From NCBI RefSeq assembly GCF_963666025.1, contig NZ_OY762552.1:310001-374000 (forward strand): 64,000 nt of DNA, read 5' to 3'. How positions within the stretch are numbered: position 1 is the stretch's first letter; each line of letters opens with the position of its first letter. The translations under genes were made by a program, and so were the position numbers. Source of the stretch: an uncultured Methanobacterium sp. (GTDB lineage: Archaea > Methanobacteriota > Methanobacteria > Methanobacteriales > Methanobacteriaceae). Shown piece by piece: positions 60,112 to 64,000 of the stretch. Below the pieces are notes generated by a model. It made no database searches. It saw nothing but the letters and a program-made list of their open reading frames with translations, and had not been told where the DNA came from.

Positions 60112-60876
60112 ATGGGTTATAATAATATTTTTGATGCCAGGATTCTGGATCTGGCCCTGGAAGTTGAGGATCACCTTATAATATCCGATCTTCACCTGGG
60201 ATATGAAGAAGCACTGAACTACCAGGGTATAATGATACCCAAATTCCAGTACCCCAAGATCATTAAGAGAATGGAAAAAATCCATTCCCAAAGCAATTGT
60301 ACCAATATTATCATTAACGGTGACCTCAAGCACGAATTCGGCAAGATAAATCGCCAGGAGTGGGAAGAAACCCTGAAATTCATTGATTACCTTAAGGAGC
60401 GTTTCCTAAAAATCATCCTGATCAAGGGTAACCACGATCCCCTGACACCCATAATCGCCCAGAAAACAGGACTAGACGTGTACCCCCATTATTCCACTGG
60501 TAATTTCCTAGTGATGCATGGGGATAAGATTCCTCTAAAATGGGATCAAATCACCGAAAAAAACATTATAATTGGACATGAACACCCTTCAGTTGGTATT
60601 AGAAGTGGTGAAAGAATGGAGAAGGTTAAATGTTTCCTGGCCGGAGACTTTCGGGATAAAAAAATGATCGTAATGCCTTCCTTTAACTTCATCACCGAAG
60701 GTTCCGATGTTCTCCATGAAAGACCGCTCTCACCATTTTTAAAAGAAGTCAAACATGAAGATCTGGAGGTTTTTGGAGTTGAAAACTTTGAAACCTTCTA
60801 TTTTGGTAAAATAAGTCATCTTTTAAAGGTTCAACAGGAACCATACCCATATGATTCTCATTTTATAGAATTTTAA
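60112..60876 (+). CDS. Metallophosphoesterase
   Basis: The ~254-aa calcineurin-like phosphoesterase has the metal-binding motifs IISDLHLGYEE, IINGDLKHEFG, IKGNHDP, MHGDK and IIGHEHPSVG in the usual order. This archaeal form is often found beside Lhr helicase genes, as here (the next gene, about 160 bases on), and is thought to be an SbcD-like nuclease or phosphoesterase. Its substrate is unknown. An ATG at 60103 is also possible, three codons earlier. Confidence 0.88.
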   Translation: MGYNNIFDARILDLALEVEDHLIISDLHLGYEEALNYQGIMIPKFQYPKIIKRMEKIHSQSNCTNIIINGDLKHEFGKINRQEWEETLKFIDYLKERFLKIILIKGNHDPLTPIIAQKTGLDVYPHYSTGNFLVMHGDKIPLKWDQITEKNIIIGHEHPSVGIRSGERMEKVKCFLAGDFRDKKMIVMPSFNFITEGSDVLHERPLSPFLKEVKHEDLEVFGVENFETFYFGKISHLLKVQQEPYPYDSHFIEF

Positions 60877-60900
60877 TGAGTAAGGTCATGAAAACAACTC

Positions 60901-61003
60901 TAAATCCTTAAAAAACACCCCTATTATTAAACAATCCACAACCCTTAAAACAAACCTAAATCCATAAAACGAGCATAAATCCATGAAAATGTCCTAAATC
61001 ACC
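60901..61003. repeat. Degenerate TAAATCCATAAAA repeats
   Basis: TAAATCCTTAAAA (60901), TAAATCCATAAAA (60957), TAAATCCATGAAAA (60976) and TAAATCACC (60995) lie between the phosphoesterase and lhr genes. Confidence 0.5.
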
Positions 61004-61034
61004 ATTAATAGAGATTATTAAAATTTAAGATAAC

Positions 61035-63614
<2,580 letters not shown>

Positions 63615-63838
63615 CTACTTTTTTCAAATCTTCAATAAATCATAACCCATTCTATCCTCTTTTCATTAGGAATCCTCTTTTAATTAAGATCTGCCGATAC
63701 TCCATCATTATAATTTATAATCCATCATTATAGTTTAAATAATCCTGAGCTATAATCAATGTTAAATTATCATAAGTCGTAATCAATTAAATAATAAAGA
63801 GCCATGATTGACAAGACATAATGGCAACGGTGACGTTA

Positions 63839-64000
63839 ATGACAAAAAATAATATATCCGAGTCTAAACCATGTTTTATTAGAGTAGTATGGTGTGATAA
63901 TGCCAATATCATCCGGGCAAAGGCAGTTTGCGTAGATTCAGTGGAGGATCAGGAAGTCTCAGTTGGTATTTCCCGTGGCCAGCAGGGAGTTCCAGTGATG
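63839..64000 (+). CDS. Glutamine synthetase family protein, N-terminal part (partial)
   Basis: The frame is open from ATG 63839 to the window end (54 aa). FIRVVWCDNANIIRAKAVCV followed by VSVGISRGQQGVPVM matches the beta-grasp N-terminal region of glutamine-synthetase-like enzymes (pattern RVxWxDxxGIxRAKAVxV then GxxxAxQxxPVM). GGTGA at 63829-63833 lies five bases before the ATG, so it is preferred to the ATG at 63821. It may be a GlnA-like gamma-glutamyl-amine ligase rather than true GlnA; the catalytic domain is outside the window. The gap 63615-63838 has only short CCATCATTATA repeats. Confidence 0.7.
   Translation, partial: MTKNNISESKPCFIRVVWCDNANIIRAKAVCVDSVEDQEVSVGISRGQQGVPVM

Overview
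This window looks like the chromosome of a methanogenic archaeon of the order Methanobacteriales, most likely a mesophilic Methanobacterium-like species. The evidence is an AT-rich sequence with archaeal TATA boxes, Shine-Dalgarno sites of the GGTGA type, and archaeal enzyme types: archaeal-length PheS, ApgM, the DUF137-type phosphopantothenate synthetase, Dph6, class III signal peptides and Lhr. It also carries genes typical of this order: a MurT/GatD-like pair, MetOD1-type response regulators, DUF11-repeat surface proteins and a bacterial-type uvrABC set. There is no sign of prophage, transposon or CRISPR. The genus is inferred from gene content only.

Layout. Positions 1-930 hold the end of cysE and a helix-turn-helix regulator with a Cys-rich tail. 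A 1.2-kb-codon DUF11-repeat surface protein fills 1.7-5.3 kb. Positions 5.8-9.4 kb hold nitrogen and aspartate-family genes: asnB, a gatC-like gene, an ACT-domain protein and hom. Positions 9.6-15.2 kb carry apgM, a MurT-like ligase, a GatD-like amidotransferase and pyrG. Positions 15.2-27.3 kb are dominated by a prepilin peptidase and a set of pilin-like secreted proteins on both strands. This set is interrupted at 18.2-20.6 kb by coenzyme A and translation-related genes (phosphopantothenate synthetase, a P-loop kinase, a UPF0201-like protein, dph6).

Positions 27.4-34.8 kb hold a small membrane protein, an M42 peptidase, a KaiC-like ATPase with a response regulator, uvrC and a DUF169 gene. 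The DUF169 gene is divergent from uvrB-uvrA (35.1-40.1 kb). Positions 40.7-44.8 kb are a four-gene signal-transduction block with no DNA-binding output domain. Positions 45.3-49.2 kb contain a DUF2121-like protein, a frameshifted metallo-beta-lactamase-fold gene, tRNA-Thr(CGT) and several small membrane or Cys-rich genes. Positions 49.5-64 kb hold aroC, a methyltransferase, an acetyltransferase, a MagIII-like DNA glycosylase, a PAS protein with a degenerate receiver, hemB, a citG-like gene, pheS, a molybdopterin protein with a small membrane partner, a phosphoesterase, lhr, and the start of a glutamine-synthetase-like gene.

The main unusual points are these. There is a surface-appendage gene set with two leader-peptide types, one member of which seems to start at a non-standard codon. 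A perfect TACGAAC-T-GTTCGTA palindrome lies just upstream of the uvrB TATA box, and a degraded copy lies upstream of the surface-protein promoter. The MBL gene has an apparent one-base frameshift. The DUF11 repeats are mosaic with their own codon use. Two response regulators share a four-cysteine output domain. A molybdopterin protein lacks a visible Tat signal. Many true starts lie a few codons inside the longest ORF, because the in-frame GTG is part of the ribosome-binding site; starts below were chosen with that in mind.
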